64,000 nucleotides of DNA from Rhizomys pruinosus (lineage: Eukaryota; Chordata; Mammalia; Rodentia; Spalacidae). Position 1 is the first letter of the stretch, and every line of letters begins with the position of its first letter. The notes beneath the pieces are model-generated. The model made no database searches. It worked only from the letters and a program-made list of their open reading frames with translations, and was not told where the DNA came from. The stretch spans positions 1,138,480 to 1,202,479 of the forward strand of contig VZQC01013997.1 of assembly GCA_009823505.1 (NCBI GenBank), given 5' to 3'. Made by a program: the position numbers and the translations under genes. Positions 53,948 to 63,243 of the stretch are shown piece after piece.

Positions 53948-54738
53948 AAAATAAATATAAATAAACTATAAATATTTGAATGTTTGTTATATTTTCCTTC
54001 TCAAAGAGTAAAGATTCCTAATCCCCCTTTTAATGACAACCTTGGGTCTAAGTTATTTTTTAAGACAATAGGAAAAACTTTCAATATATTTGTGCGAAAA
54101 AGAGATGAGTTAGGGTCTATTTTAAAAGGAATCATTAGTTACACACACATACAACACCTCTTTATTACCACTTTCTATATTTCTAAAGTAGCACTTTATG
54201 AAAGAAAAAGCTCAAGATCATAGAATCCAGTCAGTTTACTGAGCATCAAAAGTCTCAGCAAGCAGTGCTCAGTGGGGGAATTCATTCCAGACAGCTAGAA
54301 GGTAGCTTCCCCGCAGCACTGACAGTGCAAGATCATCACAATATCCACAAAAAAGAATTCGCAACAGGGCTCACGTATTTAATTTTCTAGCTCTAATTTC
54401 TCACCAAGTATCAGAGAAATTAAATTAATTTGCATCAGATTTTGGTGTTAATCTTAAAAACTGCACCCACCCCTTTCCAGCATCATTTTAGTACCACTTA
54501 CTTTTTCTTGTACATATTCTGTGTGTCCAGCCTCACGGATGCAGGAAGTTTAAGGAGATATCAATGTGGAGTCACCACTCTCTCATGTTGGCTCCCAGCA
54601 CAACGACAGCCTGGTTTGTTGTGGGTTGTCCTGGGTACTGGCTATGCTGACAGCTATGGAGAGAGACTGATAGTCCCAGGCAGGGTGAGGTTTCTTTGTG
54701 TGTTTGTGTTTAACTGATCGCCTGTGCTATGTATGAGT
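53948..54738. other. Repeat-poor stretch, no gene recognised
   Basis: AT-rich. Short frames at 53984-54223 and 54430-54717 without domains. Confidence 0.4.
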
Positions 54739-54754
54739 AAAGAAGTGATGTGTA

Positions 54755-55012
54755 GGGCTGGAGAGATGGTCTAGCGGTTAAGAGTGCCGACCGCTCTTGC
54801 AGAGGACCCGGGTTCGATCCCCAGCACCCACATGGCGGCTGAGAACCGTCTGAAACTCCAATTCCAGGAGAACTCCAGTTCCAGGGGAATCCGAGACCCT
54901 CTTCTGACCTCCGCGGCATTGCATGACACAGGTGCACAGACTTGCATGCAGACAGTACATTCCTACACATAAATAAATAAATTTAAAAAAAAATTAAAAA
55001 AAATTAAAAAAA
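54755..55012 (+). mobile_element. B2 SINE, duplicated-segment subfamily
   Basis: 16-bp flanks 'aaagaagtgatgtgta' (54739-54754; 55013-55028). Body 'ctccaattccaggagaactccagttcc', head 'gatggtctagcggttaagag' and many CpGs retained. Confidence 0.96.
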
Positions 55013-55041
55013 AAAGAAGTGATGTGTAACAGATACTATGG

Positions 55042-55245
55042 GGCCTGGAGAGATGGCTCGGCAGTTAAGAGCACTGGCTGCTCTTGCAGAAGACCTAGGT
55101 TCAATTCCCAACACTTACATGGCAGCTAACAACTGGAACTCCAGTTCCAGAGGATCCAATGCCTTCTTCTGATCTCCATGGGAATTGCACTTATAGGTTA
55201 AAAAAAAAAACTCATATACATAATAAAATAATAAATAAAATATTT
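55042..55245 (+). mobile_element. B2 SINE
   Basis: 'ggcctggagagatggctcggc' head, single body block. The tail is interrupted by a short A run at 55200. Confidence 0.9.
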
Positions 55246-55705
55246 GTTTAAATAGCTACTGTGTCCACAACATGTTTTGTTTGGATGTTTGTGCTCTCTT
55301 GTCTCAGCATGCTTGTTATAACAGACTGAGAAAGCATGTAGGGAGTATCTGATTGCAAAAGTTTGCTGGCAATTGACAGTCTTATGGTTGCAGGCTGCCT
55401 CTCCCATTAGACTCCAGTACTCTGTCTGTGGTGCAATGTCCTACCCCTCCTAACGCTCTCCCAATTGAGCCCTAACTCTGCCTGTCTACAGCTACAAGTC
55501 TAACCTGGGGCCTCTCCTAACCCTCTCCTACTTCAATTTCCCACCACGGCTATTTGCTGCTACGAGTCTGTAACTCTCCCAGTGACACTCTGAAAGGCCA
55601 TCCTAGCCTATGTCAGCTTCCAACCAGCGTGCATTAACTTATAACATTCTTATCTTTATCCTTCACATCACTCCCCAGCTCTCCAGCTACCTCTTCCTTA
55701 AGAAT
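55246..55705. other. No gene recognised
   Basis: Two imperfect copies of 'ctaaccctctcc'-type text (55450-55530). No repeat family assigned. Confidence 0.35.
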
Positions 55706-55982
55706 AGTGATCATTTGGGGGCTGGAGAGATGGCTCAGCAGTTAAGAGTGCCGACTGCTCTTGCAGAGGACCTGGGTTCGAATCCTAGCACCCAGCCTTT
55801 AAGCTGGGTGTGGTGGCAGATGCCTTTAATCCTAACACTCTTGGGAGGTAGAGGCAGGCAGATCTCTCTGAGTTCAAGGCCAGCCTGGTCTACATAGTGA
55901 GTTCCAGGCCAGCTGGGGGCTATAGGGAGACCCTGTCTCAAAAAGACAAAAAAAAAAAAAAAAAAAAAAAGAGCAATCATTT
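55706..55982 (+). mobile_element. Chimeric B2-B1 SINE
   Basis: B2 head to 'aatcctagcaccca' (about 55793) continues without a tail into a full B1 ('aagctgggtgtggtgg') and poly-A. Outer flanks 'agtgatcattt' and 'agcaatcattt' (55706-55716; 55972-55982; 9 of 11) suggest one insertion. Confidence 0.82.
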
Positions 55983-56189
55983 TAAGATAAAAGTTCTAGA
56001 CCTCCAGGATGCCTGGCCAGAAGGGTGATTTCATTGCTGTTCACTGGGAGCCAGTTTCATCACTAATGCCCTGACGTTAGCTTTTGTTTCTCCCTCTGCG
56101 AGAGTTCTGTCATATTGCACATCCTACTTTTAGGTGGTGAATATTTCCCATGTTTTGGTTTATGGACTTACTTTACCTCTAAATTCATA

Positions 56190-56520
56190 CTCCATGTATT
56201 AGTTACTTTTCTGTTGCTGTGACAAAATACCTGGGGAAGCAGCTTGGGGGAGAAGGGTCTGTCTAGGTTTTGGCGTCCGTTCACAACAGGGAAGGCATTG
56301 TGGCAGAAGGATGAGGCAACGGGTCACATGTCGACAGTCTGTAGACAGAGAGGTGGAGGCCAGTGCCCAGGATGCTACCCTCCCCTTTGATTCAGTCCAG
56401 GACCACAGCCTACCCGATGGTGCTGTCCACATTCCGGGTTGGCCCTCTCTTCTCAGTTAAACCTCTCTAGACCTCCCTCATGGACATGCCTGTGTCTCCT
56501 ACAGGATTCCAAACACTGTT
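56190..56520 (+). mobile_element. hAT-type nonautonomous element, rodent
   Basis: 'attagttacttttctgttgctgtgacaaaatacc' start, same type as 7.06 kb, with a GC-rich diverged interior. Confidence 0.55.
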
Positions 56521-56529
56521 CACTGGATG

Positions 56530-56925
56530 TGCAGGTTAGTTTTTATCAATGTGACACAAACTAGAGCTGTGTTCCTTGGGGAGTTGTACTCCCTTCAGCA
56601 ATTGCTCAGATCAGATTGGCCGGTAGCCATGTCCACGAGACGTTTAATCACTAATTGATTTGGGAGGTCCAGCCCACTGTGGGCAGGGCCATCCCTGGCA
56701 GGAGGGCTTGAGCTGTCTGAGAAAGGTAGCTGAACAAGCCAGGGGAAGCCAGCCAGGGAGCAGCATTCCTCCACGTCACTGCTTCAGGTCCTGCTCCGCG
56801 TCCTATCCTGCCTTCCCTCGGGGATGGATTGTGGCCGGGGAGTTGTAGGATGAAAACCGTTTCCTTCCCCAAGCTGCTTTTGGTTGGTTTTTCATCACAA
56901 CAACAAAAAGGGAACTAAAGTAATT
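56530..56925 (+). mobile_element. URR1 hAT-type DNA transposon
   Basis: 'agtttttatcaatgtgacacaaactagag', 'ccagcccactgtgggcagggccatccctgg', 'cgtttccttccccaagctgcttttgg' and 'catcacaacaacaaaaaggg' in order. Confidence 0.82.
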
Positions 56926-57331
56926 GACAATGGAGATCCATCACCATGCTGCTGTTACACCCTCGAGCTGCTGCTAGTTCTCTGGTGCAGACGAAAAGCA
57001 CACATCTCTTGTGATCTTCCCTTAAGCAGAGCCCACTCGCTCTACAGGAGGGACTTGAACAAGGCCAGTTCCAGATCAAGGAGTTCAGGAAATACAAACT
57101 CATGAGAAACTGGGGAAAATATCCTGTTAATGACCAGTGCTATAGATACAGCAATTGGTTATTTGTATCTATGTTCAATGACAAAGGAAGTAAATATATA
57201 AATTAGTCTTCTGATTCTTAGAGGAAAATAGTGCTTATCTATAATTAAAAACCACATGGTTTGATGCAAATTTAAAAATCTAAACATATACTTTTCGAAT
57301 TAAAAATGACAACTCTAGCTGGTCCTTTTTT
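56926..57331. other. No gene recognised
   Basis: AT-rich spacer. Confidence 0.35.
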
Positions 57332-57446
57332 AAAACCTTTCTTAGTTCAAGGCCAGCCTGGTCTACAGAGTGAGCTCCAGGCCAGTTGGGGCTACAAGGA
57401 AACCCTGTCTCAAAAACACGAAAAAATTTTTTTCAAAACCTTTCTT
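57332..57446 (+). mobile_element. 5'-truncated B1 with target duplication
   Basis: Starts at the mid-B1 motif 'gttcaaggccagcc' and ends in an A-rich tail. Exact 12-bp 'aaaacctttctt' at 57332-57343 and 57435-57446. Confidence 0.93.
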
Positions 57447-57692
57447 CACATAATTGGTCAATTTTTTTCTGTCCAGTTTAATGGAAATGTTCAAAAGCAG
57501 TAAAAATATTTGAGACTCAGGCTGGATATTTTCACCAAATCTTTGACTCTATTCAGTTTTTTCTGAACATATTCTTCTCTCCAAATGTATTTTCAACTAA
57601 GCCCTTCACAGTTCTGTGATATTTCACCTGCTTCCTAGATAGTTTCACTGTGCCATTCAAAATCCGCCTTCGGAAAAACGATACTGATTTCT
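57447..57692. other. No gene recognised
   Basis: AT-rich spacer ending in the first copy of a B2 target duplication. Confidence 0.3.
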
Positions 57693-57908
57693 TTTCTTTT
57701 TTTTTTTTAATGTGTATGAATGTACTGTTTGCACGTAGGTCTGTGCACCCATGTAGTGCAATGCCGTGGAGGTCAGAAGAGATGTTGGATTCCCCTGGAA
57801 CTGGAGTTAAAGACAGTTCTCAGCCGCCACGTGGGTGCTGGGGATCGAAGCCTGGTCCTCTGCAAGAGCAGTCAGCGCTCTTAACCACTAGGCTATCTCT
57901 CCAGCCCC
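57693..57908 (-). mobile_element. B2 SINE, antisense, without the extra segment
   Basis: 15-bp flanks 'acgatactgatttct' (57678-57692; 57909-57923). Head 'accactaggctatctctcc' is close to the duplicated subfamily but has a single body block. Confidence 0.95.
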
Positions 57909-57923
57909 ACGATACTGATTTCT

Positions 57924-58626
57924 AATCTTTCATATTTAAGCGGTCTATGTTCTAGAACTCCCCGAGGAAACAGATACCATTTTCAGTGGAATTTTATTTC
58001 CTGGCTCTGCAAGCCCCAAAGTCTGGACCTCTTTCTTTAAATTTATTGGTAAATATTTTCTGATAAGCAAGGCCTTTTCCTGGTGTGTGCATGGGGAATG
58101 CTGTTCTGTATAGGGATAGAGAGAGCACAGTTACGAGCAGATGGAAGAAGCACTCGCAGTATCGTAAGAAGCAGGGACTTGATTCTGTTAGTGTTAAACC
58201 GAAGGTATGTGTTGGACCTGTGCTTATGAAAACAGTCATTCTAGATATAACACGGATGTGGAGGCTGAAGACACAGAGGAAAGCAGAGCTGCCGCAATCA
58301 GGTTGTTCTGTTGGACACGCCCACTCCAGAAGAAAGTGAACCTCCAGAGGGCCACATGGTCTACCCTGTCCTCACAGGAAAATGTTCTGAGAAAGAAGGG
58401 AAAAGAGACACAACAGCATCATAGTGACGTACTTCTGTCATGAACACAGGAACCCATCTAATGGAGGAAGGTGAGTCAGAGGAATTTTGCATGTCCACCA
58501 GTAGTATTGTTATAAAAATACAAATGTCTAATGGACTTTCTCACATGGTGACTATTCTTGAATGATGAATTTTTACTTTTTAAGTAATGTATAATTTTGC
58601 ATTGCTTATTATATGCATAGATTACT
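57924..58626. other. No gene recognised
   Basis: Overlapping frames 58085-58443 (78-84 codons) have no domain. Confidence 0.35.
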
Positions 58627-58855
58627 TTAAAGATTTTACTTATTTTTATTTTATGTGTATGAGTGTTTTGCCTGTATGCATGTAATTACACCTTGTGTAT
58701 GCAATGCACACAAAGGCCAGAAGAAGGCATTGGATCCCCCAGAACTGGAGTTAAGGAATGTTGTTAGCCATCTTGTGGGTGCTGGGAACCAAACCTGGAT
58801 CCTCTGGAAGAGCAGTAAGTACTCTTAACCACTGAGCCATCTCTCCATCTCTGCC
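58627..58855 (-). mobile_element. B2 SINE, antisense
   Basis: 'attttacttatttttattttatgtg' tail, 'ggatcccccagaactggagtta' body, 'ccactgagccatctctcc' head. Confidence 0.9.
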
Positions 58856-58932
58856 TATATTACTTTTAAATATTACTGATTCCTTTGTACTTCATAAACA
58901 AAAACTATGGTGTACCATATAGTTTACAAAAG

Positions 58933-59066
58933 CAGGGACCAGCAAGATTACTCAGTGGTAAATGCACTTGCTGCCAAGCCTAACAGCTTGAGCTCAGTCC
59001 CCAGGATCCATGTGGTGGAAGGGGAGAACAATTCCTGCAAGGTGTCATCTGACCTACACAACATAT

Positions 59067-59068
<2 letters not shown>
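58933..59068 (+). mobile_element. B3 SINE
   Basis: 'ccagcaagattactcagtggtaaatgcacttgctgccaagcc' and 'gtccccaggatccatgtggtggaagg' are B3. It leads into an AG repeat. Confidence 0.8.

Positions 59069-59070
<2 letters not shown>

Positions 59071-59114
<44 letters not shown>
59071..59114. repeat. (AG)22 microsatellite
   Basis: Pure AG run joining a B3 tail to a B1 head. Confidence 0.98.
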
Positions 59115-59116
<2 letters not shown>

Positions 59117-59268
59117 GGGCATGGTGGTACATGCCTTTAATTCCAGCACTCTGGAGGCAAAAGGTGGATCTCTGTGAGATTGAGGCCAGCCGGGTCTACA
59201 GAGTGAGTTCCAGGCCAGCTGGGGCATCAAGGAGACCCTGTCTCAAAAAGACAAAAAATATAAAATAA
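59115..59268 (+). mobile_element. B1 SINE
   Basis: 'ctgggcatggtggtacatgcc' to 'accctgtctcaaaaag'. It inserted at or next to the AG repeat. Confidence 0.92.
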
Positions 59269-59441
59269 ATAATAAAATTTTAAAATGTAAAGCCATTGTG
59301 TTGTCCCCATGCTGAGAATCGGTTTGTGATTTGCTATATCCTTGTCCCAAGTTTAATTACTAAAATTTCCTACTTTTAGTTAGTAATGGGTTTTCTCTAG
59401 AATAAATCAGAAGATTAAATTCCAATTTAATAAGGACATTA

Positions 59442-59750
59442 ATTAAAACATGGCCCGGGGCTGGAGAGATGGCTCAGAACAGAGCGCTGACTGCTCTTGT
59501 AGAGGAACTGGGTTTGATTCCCAGCACCCACATGGTGGCTAAGAACCATCTTTAAGCCGGGCGTGGTGGTGCATGCCTTTAATCTTAGCACTCAGGAGGC
59601 AGAGGCAGGTGGATCTCTGTGAGTTCAAGGCCAGCCTGGTCTACAGAGTGAGTTCTAGGACATCTGGGGCTACAGGGAGACCCTGTCTCAAAAAAAAGAA
59701 AAGAAAAAAATAATAAATGACATCACAATAAAATAAATAAGATTAAAACA
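59442..59750 (+). mobile_element. Chimeric B2-B1 SINE with target duplication
   Basis: B2 head and body to 'agaaccatcttta' (59552), then B1 'agccgggcgtggtgg' with A-rich tail, then a short 'tgacatcacaataaaataaataag' that may be B2 tail. Outer 9-bp flanks 'attaaaaca' (59442-59450; 59742-59750). Confidence 0.82.
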
Positions 59751-59764
59751 AAAACAAAATACAG

Positions 59765-60589
59765 CAGTGTAGCTCATTGTTGGACATCTGGACAATCTTC
59801 TGGGCCCCAAAAGGCTTGGGCAGCTCCACTTCTCTGGCTCTGTCATCCACAGCACACACAGCATGTCTCCACACCTGATGCTGCCTTTGGTGGTACACCC
59901 GTGGTCCCGGCATCTCTAATATGCTAGAATCTCTACTGAAACCGAGGCTGCACCTCCACCAATGTGCTCTCCTAGCTTCTCGGGGTGCAATGGCTCAGAG
60001 TCTCTCTGTAGCCCCTTCAGTCCTGGAGTCTTCATCACAACTGAGGTTGCACCTCCACCAGTGGCCTCTTTCAACCTCTCACAGGGCCAAGCCTAAGCTG
60101 CATGACCCCTTCATATCTTTAAAACCAGTACCAACTGGGAGACTCTTACACATTGCCAAGTCCTGCTTCCACCTTGAGAGGGAGCTCCCTCTGGACCCCA
60201 GCTTCTGCGTGCTGACCCTTGGGAAATACTTCCCAGTAAATTTCACCCCAATGATACTGGTTTCTTTTAGTCACAGCTGATTTTCAGCTACAGCTAACCA
60301 GCATCAATTGTCCCAGTAAAGCACAAAGGGTTTTACTTCCGAAAGTTCTTAATTTGACACAAACAGCCGTGATTGTCTTTGCTTCCCTTGGAAGCCTAAC
60401 AAGCCCGGCCTCCATCATCTCCACCTCTTTCGGCATTGTCTTCCAAGTTCCTGTCGAACAGCTCACTGAGCCCCAAGGAGCTTTCCAGGCCAAAGCTCCC
60501 CAACTTCCACCATCCTTCTGGACATACGTGGTCAGGTCTGTCACAGCAACTCTGCACAATCCTGGTACCAAATTCCATCCTCGCTTTGC
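59765..60589 (-). mobile_element. Rodent medium-copy repeat, antisense (RMER-like)
   Basis: 'gtagctcattgttggacatctgg', 'ctgggccccaaaaggcttgggcagctccacttctctgg', 'cctggtaccaaattcc' are typical of a medium-copy rodent repeat linked to URR1-like ends. 'gaggctgcacctccacc' recurs 99 bp downstream (59944, 60043). The 119- and 154-codon frames are incidental. Confidence 0.55.
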
Positions 60590-61112
60590 TTCTTTCTATT
60601 GCTGTGCTAAAAACACCAATCAAAACCAATTGTTGGGGAGGAAAGGGTTTGTTTCTCCTTATAGCACACAGGTCATCACTGAGCAGAGCCTGGAGCTCAG
60701 GGCAGGAGCACAGGCCATGGAGGAAGGCTGCTCACTGGCTGCTCCCCTAGCCATGCTCAGCCTGCTTGCTCTTTTTTCTTTTGTTTTGTTTTCTGGGTTT
60801 GTTTGTTTGTTTGTTTGAGACAGGGTCTCCCTTTAGTCCCAGCTGGCCTGAAAATCGCTAAGTAGACCAGGCTGGCCTAGGATTTACAGAGATCCACCTG
60901 CCTCTGCCTCTGCCTCCCTAGTGCTGTCAGCCTGCTTTCTTAAAAAAATACAGGAACCCTGCCCAGGATGGCACCACCCAACAGCAGCCTTGACCATACC
61001 ACATTACTCAATAATTGAGAAAATGCCACACAGGTGAATCTAATGGAGAAAATTCCTCAGTTGAGGTTCCAACCACTCAGGTGTGTCAAGTTGACACCTG
61101 AAGCTATGTAGC
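60590..61112 (-). mobile_element. URR1 hAT-type DNA transposon, antisense, split by a B1
   Basis: 'ctttctattgctgtgctaaaaacacc', 'ttgttggggaggaaagggtttg', 'ggatggcaccacccaacagc', 'ctcagttgaggttcc', 'gtgtcaagttgacacc' in reversed order. Confidence 0.82.
60768..60926 (-). mobile_element. B1 SINE, antisense, 5'-truncated, inside URR1
   Basis: 11-bp duplication 'tcagcctgctt' (60757-60767; 60927-60937). Stops at 'ctagtgctg', so the B1 5' end is missing. Confidence 0.92.
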
Positions 61113-61114
61113 AC

Positions 61115-61296
61115 ACAACACAGCACCCAGTACACTAAACGCACCACAGCACCCAGTACACTAAACACAACACAGCACCCAGTACACAAAACACACCACA
61201 GCACCCAGTACACTAAACACAACACAGCACCCAGTGCACTAAACATGGCACAGCACCCAGTGCACTAAACATGACACAGCACCCAGTGCACTAAAC
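61115..61296. repeat. 26-bp minisatellite, seven copies
   Basis: Seven units of exactly 26 bp with core 'acagcacccagt[ag]cacta'. The last three share G at the variable position, so the array shows internal order. It abuts the URR1 end. Confidence 0.96.
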
Positions 61297-61360
61297 ATAG
61301 CCCCTCTGTTTACTAAAGTCATCTCACCTTGTTCCTATTGGTTCATGTGTACATTTTTTT

Positions 61361-61509
61361 TTTTTTGGTCTTTTTGAAACAGGGTCTCCCTGTAGCCCTA
61401 GCTGTCCTGGAACTCACTCTGCAGACCAGGCTGGCCTTGAACACACAGAGATCTGCCTGCCTCTGCCTCCTGAGTGCTGGGATTAAAGGCATGCACCACC
61501 ACTCCTGGC
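61361..61509 (-). mobile_element. B1 SINE, antisense
   Basis: Flanks 'catgtgtacattttttt' (61344-61360; 61510-61526). Full body. Confidence 0.95.
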
Positions 61510-61542
61510 CATGTGTACATTTTTTTAAAATATATTTATTAG

Positions 61543-61790
61543 TGTTTTAGGGGTCTTTAGGGACACTGAGGCAGCAGCCAATGGCACCTTGGCTTCTGCC
61601 ACTGGCAGGGTAAGAGCTGGTCCACCCATCTGGGAGCTCTGGTCTTCAGGGACACTGCTACTTCCACAGCAGGCTGGATAAGAGTCGGCCCAACTCACTG
61701 GGAACCGGGATATTTAGGGACACTGAGGCCACAGCCTGGTTGCTGATGTGTGACCCAAATCAGCCCTTCCCCCACCCCCAGTCAAACTAA
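61543..61790 (+). promoter_or_regulatory. L1 5' UTR with monomer-like repeats
   Basis: Three units each contain '[ct]tt[ac]agggacactg' (61555, 61644, 61711) preceded by 'taagag[ct].gg.cca' blocks. Repeats upstream of ORF1 in rodent L1 carry the promoter. Activity here is inferred, not shown. Confidence 0.65.
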
Positions 61791-61850
61791 AGGAACAGGC
61801 CTTCAGCAAAACGAAGAAGCACCTGAATTTCACATCAGATTACAATCAAA

Positions 61851-63043
61851 ATGAAACAAATCCACATGCCAAAATCACAAAGAAAAATCAACAACATGGA
61901 AAAAGCAAATAAGAAATCTCTGCCAAATTCTATCAGTCTTATAGATGACTCCAACAATGAGATCTCTCGGGAGGTAATCCAGGACACAGATCTTAAAAAA
62001 ACAATAATAGATATACTCAAAGAAATCGAGGACCTAAAGGGAGAGAATGACCAATTCCGGAAGGAAATGGAAATGCTGAAAAAGATCTCAGGCTGAAATG
62101 AAAAAGGAAACTGAAAAACTAAAAGGGGAGAATGGTTAACTCCAGAAGGAAATGGAAATACTAAAGGAATTGCAGGCTGAAATGAAAAAGGATATTGAAC
62201 ACTCATCCAGTCAACCGGAAAGGGCAAGAGAAAGCCTCAGTAACAGAATGGATGAAGCAGAAAATAGAGGGGGCTGGAGAGATGGCCTAGCGGTTGAGAG
62301 CACCGACCGCTCTTACAGAGGACCCGGGTTCGATCCCCAGCACCCACATGGCAGCTGAGAACCGTCTGAAACTCCAATTCCAGGAGAACTCCAGTTCCAG
62401 GGGAATCCAACACCCTCTTCTGACCTCCGCGGCATTGCACGACACGGGTGCACAAACTTGCATGCAGACGGTACATTCATACACATACAGAAATAAATAA
62501 AATATTTAAAAAAGAAAATAGAATATCAACCCTAGAAGACAACATGGAAGAACTGAAGAGCTCAAGCAAAGACTATGAAAATTAAAAAAAAAAAAAAACA
62601 AGAGTGGAATAATCAGGAAATGTGGGACACCATGAAGAGACTAAACCTCCACATCATAGGTATAGAGGGAGGAGAAGAATCCCAGGATAATGGTATGGAC
62701 CAGATCTTCAACAGAATTATAGAAAAAAATTTCACCAAATTGAAAAAAGACACACCCATACAAATACAAGAAGCACATAGAACATCAAATAGACAAGATC
62801 AGAAAAGAAATTCCCCACTCCATATCATAATCAAAACTCTAGATGCTCAAAAACAAAGACAGAATACTGAAAGCCAGAAGAGAAAAACAAGTTACATATA
62901 AAGGAAAACCCATCAGAATTACAGCTGACTTCTCAATGCAAATGATGAAAGCCAGAACAGCTTGGACCAAAGTATTTCCAGTACTAAATGACTACAGAAG
63001 CCAACCCAGGTTACTCTACCCAGCAAAAAAATGTCAATTATAA
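61851..63043 (+). pseudogene. L1 ORF1 (RNA-binding protein), broken
   Basis: ORF1 makes the trimeric RNA chaperone of the L1 particle. The start at 61851 opens a basic N-terminus and a coiled coil ('ENDQFRKEMEMLKK'), whose ~28-residue unit is repeated at 62128. A one-base excess in the first unit causes the stop at 62094. The RRM-like part ('NLHIIGIEGGEE', 'FNRIIEKNF', 'DQKRNSPLHIIIKTLD') lies at 62610-62840. The C-terminal domain ('YKGKPIRITADFS', 'QPRLLYPAK') is in another frame to 63043. A B2 sits between coil and RRM. Non-functional. Confidence 0.88.
62269..62512 (+). mobile_element. B2 SINE inside L1 ORF1, duplicated-segment subfamily
   Basis: 10-bp flanks 'agaaaataga' (62259-62268; 62513-62522). 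'ctccaattccaggagaactccagttcc' body. It is younger than the L1 it interrupts. Confidence 0.96.
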
Positions 63044-63243
63044 TTGAAAGAGAAAGGAAAATATTCCATGACATAAACAAGATGAAAGAATACTTGTCTA
63101 GGAAACCAACTCTCCAGAAAATACTCTAAGCAGTTCAGAGGACAGAGGAAAGGGGCAGCTATCCCCAATTGGCAAGAGAGAGTAATTAATAAAGGTATAA
63201 ACCCAGAAGCACAAACATAGATCAAAACTGCAAACAAAAAATA
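63044..63243 (+). other. L1 inter-ORF spacer
   Basis: Between the ORF1 end ('LLYPAKKCQL') and the first ORF2 motif. A-rich and without its own frame. Confidence 0.65.

Noticed and set aside
60354..60818. A 154-codon plus-strand frame
   Set aside because: Lies across a medium-copy repeat, a URR1 and a B1. A chance frame.
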